From positions 8,136,501-8,200,500 of the forward strand of contig CP136891.1 in NCBI GenBank assembly GCA_034359265.1: a stretch of 64,000 nt of DNA. Direction: 5' to 3'. Position 1 is the stretch's first letter. The number at the start of each line of letters is the position of its first letter. Origin of the DNA: Canna indica. Taxonomy: Eukaryota > Streptophyta > Magnoliopsida > Zingiberales > Cannaceae. A model generated the notes under the pieces. It did no database searches and was not told the origin of the DNA. It was given only the letters and a program-made list of their open reading frames with translations. The position numbers and the translations under genes are program-made. Below are positions 21,801-34,083 of this stretch, piece by piece.

Positions 21801-23628
21801 TTTTGATGATAGTATGTTATCTTTCACTAATAGAGTTTGTCATTTTTCTTTAGGTTTGCATATTTGCATATGGACAAACGGGTTCTGGTAAAACTTACAC
21901 TATGATGGGCAATACTGAACATATCTATCAGAAAGGTCTTATACCACGATCATTAGAGCAAATATTCCAAACTAGTCAATCCCTAAAGTGTCAAGGTTGG
22001 CAATATAAAATGCAGGTTAGCTTATATTCGTAGCCTTTTTTGCTTTTCCCTATCTTTTGCTCTTCATCTTCACCAACTCCATCTTTTAGTTTTGTTGGTT
22101 ACTAATGCATTTTTTTATTAGGCATCTATGCTGGAAATATATAATGAAACAATTCGTGATTTATTATCACCAAGTGGTGGTCCTAGCAAACAACATACAA
22201 TAAAGCACGATTCTAATGGTAATACGGTCGTATCTGATCTTACCATTGTAGATGTTTGTAGCATCAAAGAAGTCTCATTCCTCCTACAACAAGCTGCACA
22301 GAGCAGGTAAGATTTGCTTATAATGTTTTTCCCCTCCCTTTTTGGTTTTGGGGAACCAGTATGATTAGATCATTTTTATTGCTTTAGTTATGTGCAATAG
22401 CATTCACATATATTTTGTAGGACGTGCTATATCCTTCCATACTTTTAATCAGGTTTTCTTTAACACTCCACTTATGTCTGAAAATGCTTGCTGGATTGGT
22501 TTAAGTTTTCTTCACTATTTACAAAAAAAGATTGGTGTGCTAATGGTAAAATACACCTATTTATCTATAGTATTGAATTTTTTACTTAAATATTCTCAAG
22601 TTAAATGATGGTGAAGAGATATTATATAGTTGCACCAAAAAATAAATGTTTACAGTTATACAATAATATTACACAGTTACTTCTGATGTTTGTTTACCAC
22701 CTTGCACGCCTTCTCTGATGTTTACAGTTTTATATTTTGTAAGATAAAAGATAGGCATTCCAAATATAAATGTGAAGATTGTTATGGCACATATTCTAAG
22801 TTACATCTGCATTTAATTTTATCTTCATATATAATCTAAACTTCTCTCATACTTCATCAAGAAAACAACAAATTTATGTCTGGGATGATTTTGTGAATTT
22901 ATTGACCAGGTCTGTGGGAAAGACACAAATGAATGAACAATCTTCGAGAAGCCATTTTGTCTTTACATTAAGGATTTTTGGCATTAATGAGGTCAGGAAA
23001 TTTTAACTGTGTTGTAAAACAGGTTTATTTTGTGTTAGACACTGAACTAAAGTATATTGTATTTATTTTAGAGCACAGAACAACAGGTTCAAGGGGTATT
23101 GAATTTAATTGATCTTGCTGGAAGTGAGCGCCTTGCTAAAAGTGGTTCCACCGGGGATCGCCTAAAGGAAACTCAGGTAGGTTACTTTTGTTTTCACCAA
23201 CTGTTTATACTGTTTGTATGTTAATTTGCTACAATGTCACGTTAATTCAGGCAATAAACAAAAGTTTGTCAGCCTTAAGTGATGTAATATTTGCAATCGG
23301 GAAGAAAGATGATCATGTACCTTTCAGGAACTCTAAGCTGACATACCTTCTGCAGGTAGGAAACTGCAGCTTTTTTAGATACGAGTTGCTTGCTTTCTAT
23401 CTTGAGTCACTATATTACCTATTGGTTGATAATTGTCCTTCTTGATAGCCTTGCCTTGGAGGGGATTCAAAGACATTGATGTTCGTCAACATCTCCCCAG
23501 AGACATCTTCAGTTGCGGAGTCTCTCTGTTCTCTTCGTTTTGCTTCCAGGGTGAACTCATGTGAGATTGGGATACCTCGACGCCAAACCCAAATGCGTTA
23601 TTCAGACTCAAGGTTGAGCATTGGTTGA
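18859..23628 (+). CDS. ATK1: Kinesin-14, minus-end-directed C-terminal motor (ATK1/KIN14C-D type)
   Basis: Microtubule motor needed in plants for spindle assembly in meiosis and mitosis (family knowledge). Seventeen exons: 18859-18915, 19007-19264, 19362-19506, 19619-19728, 19806-19925, 20018-20221, 20327-20536, 20618-20692, 20836-20982, 21049-21190, 21302-21411, 21854-22015, 22122-22306, 22910-22991, 23072-23176, 23251-23355, 23449-23628. Total 798 residues (ATK1 about 793). Order: short basic head with DKRRK, coiled coil from about 115 to 440 ([13 protein letters not shown]), neck [17 protein letters not shown], then the motor from 443. P-loop GQTGSGKT is at 533-540, switch I NEQSSRSH at 650-657, switch II DLAGSE at 683-688. 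The C-terminus ends soon after [16 protein letters not shown], as in ATK1. All junctions keep frame. Confidence 0.94.
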
Positions 23629-25061
23629 TCAGGCTCCCATGCAGTGTTTCAACTTCCCTTCTACATATCTAATGGTCACCAGGATCCTAACATTCTCTTA
23701 CTGTAATTTGTATATTAAGGAATCAAATTAACAATGTGTCAAAGCTGAAGTTGTAACTGGACTTTCCAAGTGATATTATTTGTACCAGCTTCAGCTAGTT
23801 CATCCATATTTGGTTGTATTTCTTGTACAAACATCCTATATGATCTTTTCTCGTAAATGTCTAATTTGAGATTTAATGACCTTGTCTTTTCACTAGCTCT
23901 ATCACCTTGGTGGCTTTTGATGCCGTGGTGCACTGTTGCTCATGTAGGAAATCAGAATGATTGAAGTTGTCAACAAGCTCAAATCCGTAAGTAAAATTGT
24001 TATGTCTGTTGATTCCGTCTCCTAATTGGTGCGAAGCAAAAGTATCCATGGAGGATTAGATGGATTTTATGAATATTTTTTTAGTGATGCTATGCATGGT
24101 ATTTAAAATGCTAATGACAGTTTTTTAAGAGAGTTTGGTTGTGGACTACTTGGCTGGACTGACTCTCTGGGCCCGGTCGGACCAGCCTCGGAGATGACTT
24201 GACTCGTGAACCAGACCATCAAATCAACTATAACTCGGCTCGGAGGCTTTATCCGGCCATTTAAGGATATCGTCCTTCATTTATCATCAATGATTCAACT
24301 GTAATGATATCACAATCTGAGGGATAACAATCGACCTATTCAGAACATGTTTTCGTGGAATTCTAGGAGAAATTCTCGTCGAATACCTTGACCTATTCTA
24401 CAAAACAGACACAATGTACACAAGTATACTTTTGAATCCAATTCTAATAACACCATTTGAGCGTCATAGTATCTTTGCATGTTGTCCCGAAGATACATCC
24501 AACTATGAGCCACAAAGATTTGCAGCAACTCCGATTTTAGGCGAGAACAACTACCCAAAAGAATAATTACATATTTAACTCTATAATTTCATATCTTTAT
24601 TTGATTATACTGTTAATGGTGCACCTTTATCTTCTGGAAAATTCTTTGCTTTCTTGAAAGCAAGTTGGTTTTGGATGCTTTAAATATTAATTTCCAACCA
24701 TCAAACTTGTGGGCCCGCCAAAATGAAGCGTTTGTGATAAGAAGCTTATTTATTTGACATTTATTATGCGTTAAATTTCTTAGCGCTGTTTATTTATCAG
24801 ATTGTAAAAACACCACAAGTTGGATCCATGAATTCCTGTAATAATAATCAAATAAAATTTCAGCAGTGATCACCATGGATATGAACAAGTTGCTTCTAGA
24901 TATATCTTATCTATTTAGGATTGGCTTTCGGAGATCTAAAACAAGGGAGACACAGCACCTTGGTTTTGCTGTGGGTCCTCTCTTCCTTCAATTAGATATT
25001 TGTTTAATCAGCAAGAAGCCATCTGTCCTCCACCTTCAAATCCAGGATTCCTGCCCTATCT
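23629..25061. other. Spacer between kinesin and CXXS1 genes
   Basis: The kinesin 3' flank is followed by AT-rich DNA. A GC-richer patch at 24150-24250 (GGCCCGGTCGGACCAGCC) and a 72-codon minus frame at 24558-24340 resemble no family I know. Confidence 0.4.
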
Positions 25062-25070
25062 CTATAAAAA
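25062..25070 (+). promoter_or_regulatory. TATA box of the CXXS1-type gene
   Basis: CTATAAAAA lies 45 bases before the ATG at 25115, giving a short leader if transcription starts about 30 bases downstream. Confidence 0.55.
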
Positions 25071-25114
25071 TCCACCAACTTTGCTGAAGGGACAGACCAA
25101 TAAGATTTGTTGTC

Positions 25115-26371
25115 ATGGAAGGCCAGCAGCAGCATCCGAGATCCAGGGTTGTGAAGGTGGATTCAGAGGACTTATGGAACCAGTACATCAACCAAGGCTG
25201 CCCTGTAAGCTCCTCCAATCTCCCAAGTATCTAGATCAATCTGTTCTTTGAGGTTCTGTTAGAAATTGCCCTCTTTCTTATACCAGTTCTGACTTCTGAG
25301 TTCAAATTAACTATTGCCCTCTTCATTGTTACTAAATAAGATCAGCTCTGAAGTTCTCCTAAGAGGAACTTTTACCCTCTCTTCTTTTAGATATGCTGTG
25401 GTCTCAAGTTATGTCGAAGACTGATCATTATCCAATTTTTGTCTGCATAAATCTGCAGTGTTATATTGAAGAATCTAGTTTTCTGGCTGATGATTGCTAG
25501 CCACAGAATGAGGAAAATAGGAAGCATTGCTTTGATTATTCCTCTTCTCTCATGTGTGGTTTTCTGTAGGTTTTTGTCCACTTTGGTGCATCATGGTGTG
25601 TTCCATCTCTTGCCATGAACGCATACTTTGAGGAACTGGCCATGACTTATCAGAATGTCCTGTTTCTCTATGTAGATGTTGATGAAGCAAAGGTATGGGT
25701 TATGTTTTTGGCAACCAAATTATTTCCTGTAGAAGACAATTAACTTTGCAGATTTTATGTATTTTAATTATTTGATGCGTAAATGATCAACTGAATCCCA
25801 ACAATTATTTATTATACTGATTGATCTCATTATCAAAAACATTCCATTAGGGAATACCAATAAAACATGAAGAGAAGCTTAGTCCACAAGTAATAGGGTT
25901 TTGATTTCAGATGGGTATATCATATGTTATCTATAGTAGGTTGTAAAATCCAAAAGTGAGGAATCTTGTTTGGTTCTCTTTTCCCCAATACAAGTGTCTT
26001 GTACTGAGCAAAAGACAAGTGATGAACACAAGATTGTTGTCATGTTATGAATTTTCAGTGTTTGTTATAGCCTTCCTACCATTTTCCGGTGGGCTAGTGA
26101 GGGATCAGCTGTTGCCAAAAAAAAAATTGTGCTTCTTCGAACTGATTTTTTTATGACAGATGAAAAGAATGTGAGTGCACAACTAAATTGCTGTCTTCTA
26201 TGGGATCTACAGGGAGTAGCTTCTAAGGTGGAGGTGAAGGCAATGCCAACCTTTGTTCTAATAAGTGATGGCACTGTGATAAACAAGACTATTGGGGCCA
26301 ACCCAGAGGAGATAAAGAAGAGGATTGATGACTTTGTCCAATCATTTCGCAGCTCAAAAGTTCTTGAGTAA
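25115..26371 (+). CDS. CXXS1: Atypical thioredoxin with WCVPS active site (CXXS1 type)
   Basis: Small cytosolic thioredoxin-fold protein. Exons 25115-25204, 25570-25692 and 26213-26371 give 123 residues (Arabidopsis CXXS1 about 118). The active site is WCVPS (39-43): the second cysteine of the classical WCGPC is serine, so it cannot reduce disulfides in the ordinary two-cysteine way. Family members instead show disulfide isomerase or monothiol activity. VDVDEAK and the cis-proline loop AMPTF (81-85) are intact. The serine is the defining feature of the family, so this is not a damaged thioredoxin. No transit peptide is seen. Confidence 0.93.
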
Positions 26372-27015
26372 GCCTGTAATATTATAAGTGGGAATTTGTG
26401 CAATATGTTGCTTGTGAAGATGCTGGATTTGTTATGTATCACCAGTCATTTCTGAGTAGGGAAAAGACCCAAGTGTCATTATCAACTTGGTAATGTTCCA
26501 AGTGGATGAATCATCCACTCAGTTAACTTGTTTAGTGAGTTGAACATAAAGTGGGTGTTGTGTAGTCTGATGTTTTTTTTGAGGGGGAGCACATGTGTAG
26601 TTTGATGTTGTTGGTGTATATATCCTTGACATGTAGTAAAAATGAAGTTGAGATGATTGAAAATTTGCTCTCTTATGTCACAATTTCTGTTTTAATCACA
26701 CCATTTCAGGATTTTGTAATTACTTTTGGCAAGGGAGAATGCAACAAGTTTTAGATCAGCACAAAGCAAGGGGTTTGTACCTTGTGAAATCTTATGCAAG
26801 ATCATCCACAGCAATGGTGATAAGTTCTTAACAGGTCCATGTCCATCCAAAAGTACAACCCAAGCCATCAGTTGTCTCTTTGTGTTTTGAATTTGAAGAG
26901 CCTCTCTGTTCCAGGATCCATCTCTATCTCTTCTTAGATATCTGAAAAATGGTATATAGAAAAGGGAGCAGTAGTGTTGCCAAAAACATGGGGATAGCAC
27001 TGGGTTCTTGTCTTT
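26372..27015. other. CXXS1 3' flank and spacer
   Basis: AT-rich, presumably 3'UTR at first. No gene seen. Confidence 0.45.
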
Positions 27016-28352
27016 GCCCTATATTTTGGTCTCTATATTTCACTCTAATTTTGATCTCTAATTTTGGTCTCTAATTTAGAAAATTAGTCTCTGCAATTAT
27101 TTTTTGGTTTTGGTCTCTACAATTTAAATATTTTGGTTTTAGTTATTATAATTTCACTCAGTAAGAATATTAGTCCTTGTCGTCATCCCAGTAATTAACA
27201 GTATTACTTCAATCTCGTGTGCCAACCATTTGCTGACATGTCAATTAAATTAATTTTATCCCTTAACACTTCATTTAAATTATTTATTTGATTTAACATT
27301 TTAAAAAATTAAAAAAATCTAATTTTGGTCCCTATATTTAGGGGTGCATGCGTACCGGGTAGATCCGGAACCGATTGGAATCTACCCGATCGGGTAGGTT
27401 CCGGATAACAAATCAAGGAACCGGTTAAATCCAATTCCGATTCCACCATTCCGGGTACTCGGAACCAAAATCAATATCCGGAATCGGTACTGGAACCTGT
27501 TGGAATCTATTGGAATCTGTTCTATAACTTGTTGGAACATGTTCTAGAAACATGTTGGGACCTGTTCTGGAACCCAACAGGGTACCCGGAATTGGAACCT
27601 ATGGTTTCGTGTAGGGTCCGATTCCAAGTTCCAACATGGTAGGGTCCGATTTCAAAATCTAGGAATTGGTCCTATATAGGTAGGGTCCAGGTATCATGAA
27701 AAATACAGGGTACTTGGACCCGCTCACCCCTACCTATATTTTCACGATTTTTTATTTTTGATCCTTATAATTTAAAAAACTTTGGTTTTCGTCGTCGTAA
27801 TTTCACTATGTGAGGAAATTAGTCATTGTCATCACCCAATAACTAACGGTGTTATCTTTAAATCATCGTAATTTCAATTTGAGGAGATTATAACATAAAA
27901 TTTTAGGAAGTAGTACACTCAACTATGGGATTATTTTAGTGAAATTAACATAACTAATCCCGGAAGCACTATTAAGTTATTAGGGTGACGTTAATGACTA
28001 ACTTCCTCACTAGTGAAATTATGAGGACGAAAATAAAAAAATTTAAACTATAAGGATAAAAAACAAAATGTCGTGAAAATATAGGGACAAAAAATAAAAG
28101 ATCGTTAAAATTTTAAGTTTTTTAGTTTTTAAAAATGTTAAATAATATGTAAAGGGATAAAATTATTTTAATTTGCATGTCAGCAAATTATTGTCACACA
28201 AGATTGAAGATAACACTGTTAGTTACTAGGATGACGGCAAGGACTAATATTCTAACAGAGTGAAATTATAATAATTAAAACCAAAATATTTAAATTGTAG
28301 AGACCAAAACCAATAAATAATAAAAATATAGGGACCAAAATTAGATATATCC
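27016..28352. mobile_element. Second long-TIR (foldback) element
   Basis: The left arm (for example GGTTTTGGTCTCTACAATTT at 27107-27126 and AATATTAGTCCTTGTCGTCA near 27167) is mirrored by the right arm at about 28195-28350 as an inverted copy of 300 bases or more. The arms again carry a GCTGACATG-type motif (27232) and GGTCCCTATA phrases. No coding capacity. A smaller element interrupts it at 27339-27732. Outer ends are approximate. Confidence 0.7.
27339..27732. mobile_element. hAT-type MITE nested in the foldback element
   Basis: 394 bases beginning TAGGGGTG and ending CACCCCTA, perfect inverted ends typical of hAT elements. It is flanked by a perfect 8-bp target duplication, CCTATATT, at 27331-27338 and 27733-27740. 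The interior is rich in GGAACC and GGTACC-like words and has no transposase, so it is non-autonomous. Confidence 0.88.
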
Positions 28353-28666
28353 CTAAATCAATCAACTATTATAAGCCCTCTTGTTCCCTCTATTCTATCA
28401 TAACACTTTTCTCCTATATATTCCTTGTTCAACACTCAGTAGAAAGAAATCCTTCATTCAAGGCTTCAACCCTAACAAGTACATATTCCTCTTCCCCCGT
28501 GAAATTAATAAAGAAATAATTTATGTTCAGATTTTTTTCTTTTTAAAAATAATTAATGATAATAAAATATTTTTTGAAAACTAACTAATACTAAGTAGAG
28601 TACGTGTGTGTATATATATATATATATAATAGCAGTAGTACTCGTGTTTTGCACGATTAAAATATA
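28353..28666. other. AT-rich spacer with TA microsatellite
   Basis: Contains GTGTGTATATATATATATAT at about 28607-28628. No gene seen. Confidence 0.5.
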
Positions 28667-31480
28667 GTTTTAAAAATAAAAATTTTAAAATTAAATTTTA
28701 TATTTTAATATATTATTATATATTTCGTGATTTTATAAATAACAAAGTTCGAAATTAAATTTTTATATTTTTATATATTATTATATATAAATAGAATAGT
28801 TTATTAATTTTTTGATATTTTTCTAACATAATTTTAATTTGAAATTATATAAATTTAGATTTAAAATTAATTTTATTTTTTTTAAAAATAATTATTTTAA
28901 ATTAAATTTATAACTATAATTTAATATTCTTAATAATTTAAATTTAAATGTTAAATTTAAATATTTATATACCTAGATTTTTTAGAAATAACTTGGCATA
29001 TTATTATTATATTATAAAAGAATTATATTTTAAAGAATAAAAATCGATACTTTATTGGAATTGACACCTATTTAATTTAATGGACTCGAAAAATTTCTAA
29101 TTAATCATACATATATACGTAAAGAAAATAAAATTTAAAATTAAACATTCATAATAAAATATATAAGATTTTAAAATTAAGCAGACATAATTATTTTGAT
29201 TCTAATCAAATGAAAATTAATAAAATTTAAAATTAAGCATGTTTAATTAAGCGGACGTAACAAAATTCAATATTTCATCAATAGTTATTCACATTTGAAA
29301 TTAAATAAACTCAAAATTTTAAAAATTGAGCCTGATTAATTGGAAATCAAACATGCTTACTTAAATGAATTTGAAAAATTAAAATTAAATGCATAATTAT
29401 GAAAGGAAAATAAAATTCACTATTAAAAAAATTTAAAATTAATTAAAATTCATCAATCAAATTGAAAGAAAATTAAAATAGTTTTCTATGAAAATTTTAA
29501 AAATAAGAATAAATAATTATAAATGAATGTCAAAATATGAAAATTTTAATTTGAAAAAGTAAAATTAATTTCCATTAATTAATAAGATTTAAATTAATAT
29601 GCAATTTAAATAATTAATAAAATTTGAAATTTATTATGCATAATTAAGAGGATTCAAAATTTTAAAAATTAATCACGTTTATTTTGAAATTAAGTATAAT
29701 TAATTTAAACATAATTCAAATTTTAGAAATTAAGCATACTTAATTGGAACTGAAACTTGTTTAATTTAATACTCTAAAAGTTTCAATTAATCATACATAA
29801 TTATGAAGGAAATATAAAATTCAAAATTAAACTCGTATAATATAATATATAAGATTTGAAAATTAAGCTGCCATAATTAATTTAATTATAATCATATAGA
29901 AATTAATAAAATTCAAAATTAAGCATGTTTAATTAAGCACACATAATAAAATTCGAAACTAAGATTTAATTTACTTTTTTTTTAAAAAAATAAAATTTCA
30001 TAATTTTTTTTAACAATTGTAATTAATTAAATTTGAAAATTTAAAAAATTAAGTATTATTAATTGAAGGGAAAATAAAATTCACCATTAACAAAATTCAA
30101 AATTAATGTCGTTTTAAAAATAAAAATTTTAAAATTAAATTTTATATTTTAATATACTATTATATATCCATGATTTAATAAATAAAAAGTTTGAAATTAA
30201 ATTTTAATATTTTAATATATATAAACATAACAGTTTATTTTTTTTATATATGTACTAACGTGATTTCAATTTGAAATTATATAAATTTAGATTTAAAATT
30301 AATTTTTAAAATTTTAGAAAAATAATTATTTTAAATTATATTTTAATTTAATTTTTAAATTAAATTTATAACTATAATGTAATATTTTTTATGATTTAAT
30401 ACCTAGATTTTTAGAAATAAGTTAGCATATTACTATCCTATTATAAAAAAATTATATTTTTAAGAATAAAAATCGATACTTAATTGGAATTGAAACTTAC
30501 TTAATTTAATGGATTCGAAAAATTTCTAATTAATTATATATATATATATATATATACGGAGAGAAAATAAAATTTAAAATTAAAATGCATAACATAATAT
30601 ATATAAGATTTTAAAATTAAGTAAACACAATTAGTTTGATTCTAATCAAATAAAAATCAATTAAATTCAAAATTTTAAAAATTGAGCATGATTAATTGGA
30701 AATCAAGCATGCTTACTTAAATGAATTTAAAAAATTGAAATTAAATGCATAATTATGGAAGGAAAAATAAAATTCACCATTAATAAAATTCAAAATTAAT
30801 TAAAATTTATAAATTAAATTGAAAGGAAATTAAAATGGTTTTATATGAAAATTTTGAAAAATGAATAATTAATTAAAAATGAATGTAAAAAGATGAAAAT
30901 TTAGAAATTAATTTTCATTAATTAATAAAATTTAAATTAATAAAATTTGAAATTAATATGCATTTAAATAATTAATAATTTTTGAAGTTTATTATACATA
31001 ATTAATAGGATTCGATTTTTTAAAAAATAATCACATTTACTTTGAAATTAAGTCTAATTAATTTAAACATAATTAAAAATTAAAAATTAATCATACTTAA
31101 TTAGAACTGAAATCTATTTAATTTAATTTTCAAAAAGTTTTCAATTAATCATATGTAATTATGAAGGGAAAATAAAATTTAAAATTAAACATGCATAATA
31201 TAATATATAAGATTTAAAAATTAAACTGACATAATTAATTTAATTGTAATCATATGAAAATTAATAAAATTTAAAATTAAGCATGTTTAATTAAGCGGAC
31301 ATAATAAAATTCGAAACTAAGATTTAATTTATTTTTTAAAAAATTGAATTTTCATAAATAATTCTCAATATTTGTAATTAATTAAATTCAAAATTTTTAA
31401 AAATTAAATATTATTAATTGAAGGGAAAATAAAATTTACTATTAATAAAATTCAAAATTAATTTAATATAATAATTATAT
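28667..31480. repeat. Very AT-rich dimeric tandem repeat block (two ~1.4-kb units)
   Basis: The unit starting GTTTTAAAAATAAAAATTTT at 28667 restarts at 30111. Another landmark, AAGCATGTTTAATTAAG followed by CATAATAAAATTCGAAACTAAG, recurs at about 29921 and 31281. Within each unit a diverged half-unit repeats: GGAATTGACACC at 29057, GGAACTGAAACTTG at 29746, GGAATTGAAACTT at 30486 and AGAACTGAAATC at 31103. So the order is (A-B)(A-B). No frame of note; a TA microsatellite lies at 30536-30556. Confidence 0.8.
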
Positions 31481-31768
31481 AATATTCTCAGGATGTTCTT
31501 TCTCCTGTTACTCAAACTCTCTAACATTCAATTCAACAAAAAAGGTAGGATTTTATTTCTCTAACAAAACAAGGAATATTTCTTATTAATAATCAAATGG
31601 AAAAGGGTTAAATTGAATACGGCATTTATTCTGTATATATCACTGTGCGAATCCACAGAAACAAGATAATTAAAGAACACTAAATAATAAAATGAGGCAG
31701 CAAATCACGCAACAACATGTGATCTCCATCTCCCAACACCAAAAAATTCTCTGCCTGAGCTTGAGCTC

Positions 31769-32476
31769 TCACAGAGCCAAAAGCACCATCATCATCATGC
31801 TTCCCAACCCGAACCCCACGGCAACCTTCTTCGCGGCTGTGTTCGGTGCCGGCGCCAACTCAGTGGACGTCCGAAAACTCGGCGTCGAGAACGAAAATTC
31901 CGGCGCGGGAGCCACAGAAGCAGAGCCCGGTGCCGGAGCGGCAGGAGAGATGGGCGACGTCGACGGAGCTGCAGCAGGAGACCTGCGTGGCGCCGGCGAG
32001 CTGGAGGAGGCCACGACGTCGATCGCCACCTTCATGCCGCTGGCGCAATGGCCCGGTATTCCGCAGATGAAGTACTTCTTCCCGGCGGTCTTCAACGTGA
32101 TGACGATGCTGCCTCCGGTGCCGGTCGAGATCGGATTGCTCGCCGAGCACGAGCTGTAGGCAGAGCTCGAGACCTCCAAGACGTCATGCTGGCCTGACGC
32201 GTACTTGAATGCTGCAGATCAAGCGAAGTAGAGTTCTCGAATTAGTTCAAATCTCTCTCATAAAACACATTGGATGAACGGAGAAGAAAGATAAAGCGAC
32301 AACTCACTCAAAGTGTCGCCGACGCGGAAGGTCTTGCCGGCGGCCCACTGTGCGTAATTGGTGGTGAGATCCCAGGAGCCGTTCGGGCCGCCGACGTCGT
32401 GGTTCGCGGCCATTGCCAGCTCAGAAATGGCTGCCGCCATGGCGACGACGAGCAAATTTCTCAACATGGAGGCCAT
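31769..32476 (-). CDS. Uclacyanin-type blue copper protein (phytocyanin)
   Basis: Secreted or cell-surface single-copper protein, probably an electron carrier in the apoplast. Two exons, 32476-32308 and 32211-31769, joined in a threonine codon, give 203 residues. A signal peptide covers about 1-23 (LLVVAMAAAISELAMA). The plastocyanin-like domain has copper ligands H65, C106, H111 and M116 (C-G-I-P-G-H-C-A-S-G-M) and a likely C78-C112 disulfide. Methionine at the axial position marks a uclacyanin rather than a stellacyanin. A Ser/Pro/Ala-rich arabinogalactan-like region follows, then a hydrophobic C-terminus (GFGLGSMMMMVLLAL) consistent with a GPI anchor. The physiological partner is unknown. 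Confidence 0.93.
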
Positions 32477-32592
32477 CTTTGGTTGCTGCTGCAGAGGAGA
32501 AGCTTAACTAAACTGGCAAAGAAGAGCGTTCTTAATTATGATTGATGACTTAAGTGGAGATGATGGGAAGAAGATGGGGAACTGGAGGATGC

Positions 32593-32599
32593 TTAAATA
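32593..32599 (-). promoter_or_regulatory. TATA box of the uclacyanin gene
   Basis: TATTTAA on the minus strand, about 120 bases upstream of the ATG. Confidence 0.45.
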
Positions 32600-33391
32600 G
32601 ACGGCGAATGAGTGGGGGGAGGTCCGGAGAAGAAGGGATGATGGTGTTTGGTGGAGTGCTTTCGTTGATCAAAGACGTCGAAGTTTGACTTGGAAGCTAC
32701 GCGGCTAACAGACTGCCTTGGATGGAAGACGTTCGTGCATGGTGGCTAAGAATTTGGAAGGTTTCAATTTACAATTGATTCAGTGCAATATTTGTCAACG
32801 GGAGAAAGGAAGATTTTGTTTTGTTCTAGATATTTTAGCAAGGAGGGAGAAGATAAAGAAAAAGAAAAGAAGAAGAAGAATGAAGAGAAATATTTGTCTA
32901 TTTCTTGTGTTTAAGCAAATAAAGTAATATTATTTTTAATCTATTCTTAATATCAATAAATAAGATAATATTATTGTCACAAACATTTATCAATCATATT
33001 ATTTAATATAAATCTTACCTACTTAAATTATATCTACAATTTTAAACTAAAATAACTTAAATTATATCTACAATTATAAACTAAAATAACTTAAATTATA
33101 TCTACAATTATAAACTAAAATAACTATTATACAGTAGGTCATTAGGATGCAAATTTACCATCTTAACCATTTAGACAAACTATAATATTTAACACAAATT
33201 TTTATTTTATTACACTTAAATTATAATTCGATTAATTAGGTAAATTTCAATTAATTTAATTGGAGAAATCAATTCCATTAATTTGATTACGAATTGGTAA
33301 ATTAATATATATATAGCTCACAAACAAAAGGTTGTTAACTCGTCCTTCCCTTCATTTCCCTGGATTCTGTTTCAAGTATATATTATATAAA
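32600..33391. other. Uclacyanin upstream region
   Basis: The first 300 bases are mixed sequence, then AT-rich. A purine-rich patch (AAGAAAAAGAAAAGAAG) lies near 32855-32875 and a short tandem repeat at 33023-33124. No gene seen. Confidence 0.4.
33023..33124. repeat. 34-bp tandem repeat, 3 copies
   Basis: The unit TTAAATTATATCTACAATTA plus TAAACTAAAATAAC is present three times in a row; the first copy differs at one base. Confidence 0.9.
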
Positions 33392-34083
33392 AGACTTAAT
33401 TATATTTTTGGTCTTTTAAAATATCACGTTTTTTTCGTTTGGTCAATCATTTTTTTAAAATTCTCATTTAGTCCATCCGTTAACTTTTGTTGTTAAGTGC
33501 CAATACGGTAATGCTGACATGGATTAATGATGGATCAAACAAAAAAAAATATTTTAAGAGATTAGATGAAAAAAAAATATATTTTAATAACTTAAAATAT
33601 AATTATATATATGTATATTTTAATAACCTAAGCATAATTTTAAGAGATTAGAGAAAAAAAATAACCCCTTGCGCCACCACGCCCCATGCTCGCGCCGCCC
33701 TTGCGCCATCACTATACGTGCTCGCACTGCCCTTGCACTAGAGCGGCGCGAGCACGGGGCGTGGTGACGCAAGAGGTCATTTTTTCATATAGTCTCTTAA
33801 AATTATGCTTAGGTTATTAAAATATACATATATATAATTATACTTTAAGTTATTAAAATATACATTTTTCCCATCTAGTCTATTAAAATATTTATTTTTT
33901 TCCATTTCGTCCCTCATTAATTCAAGTCAGCATTGTCATGTTGACACTTAACGTTAAAAGTTAACGGATGAACCAACTAGAAATGAAAATAATTTTTGAG
34001 GAACTAAACGAAATTTTTTTAATAATGAGGAACCAAACGAAAAAAACGTAATATTTTGATGGACCAAAAACATAAATAAGCCT
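33392..34083. mobile_element. Third palindromic foldback element
   Basis: Ends AGACTTAATTATATTTTTGG (left) and its inverted match at 34060-34083. The arms carry CCGTTAACTTTTGTTGTTAA and GCTGACATGGA at 33476-33520, mirrored near 33915-33965. The GC-rich centre (CTTGCGCCACCACGCCCC ... GGGGCGTGGTGACGCAAG, about 33667-33775) is itself a near-perfect inverted repeat, so almost the whole 692 bases forms a hairpin. Flanks share ATATAAA on both sides, a possible but AT-rich target duplication. Confidence 0.8.

Noticed and set aside
31692..32159. 155-codon plus-strand frame
   Set aside because: Antisense of the GC-rich uclacyanin exon 2, which has intact copper ligands on the minus strand.
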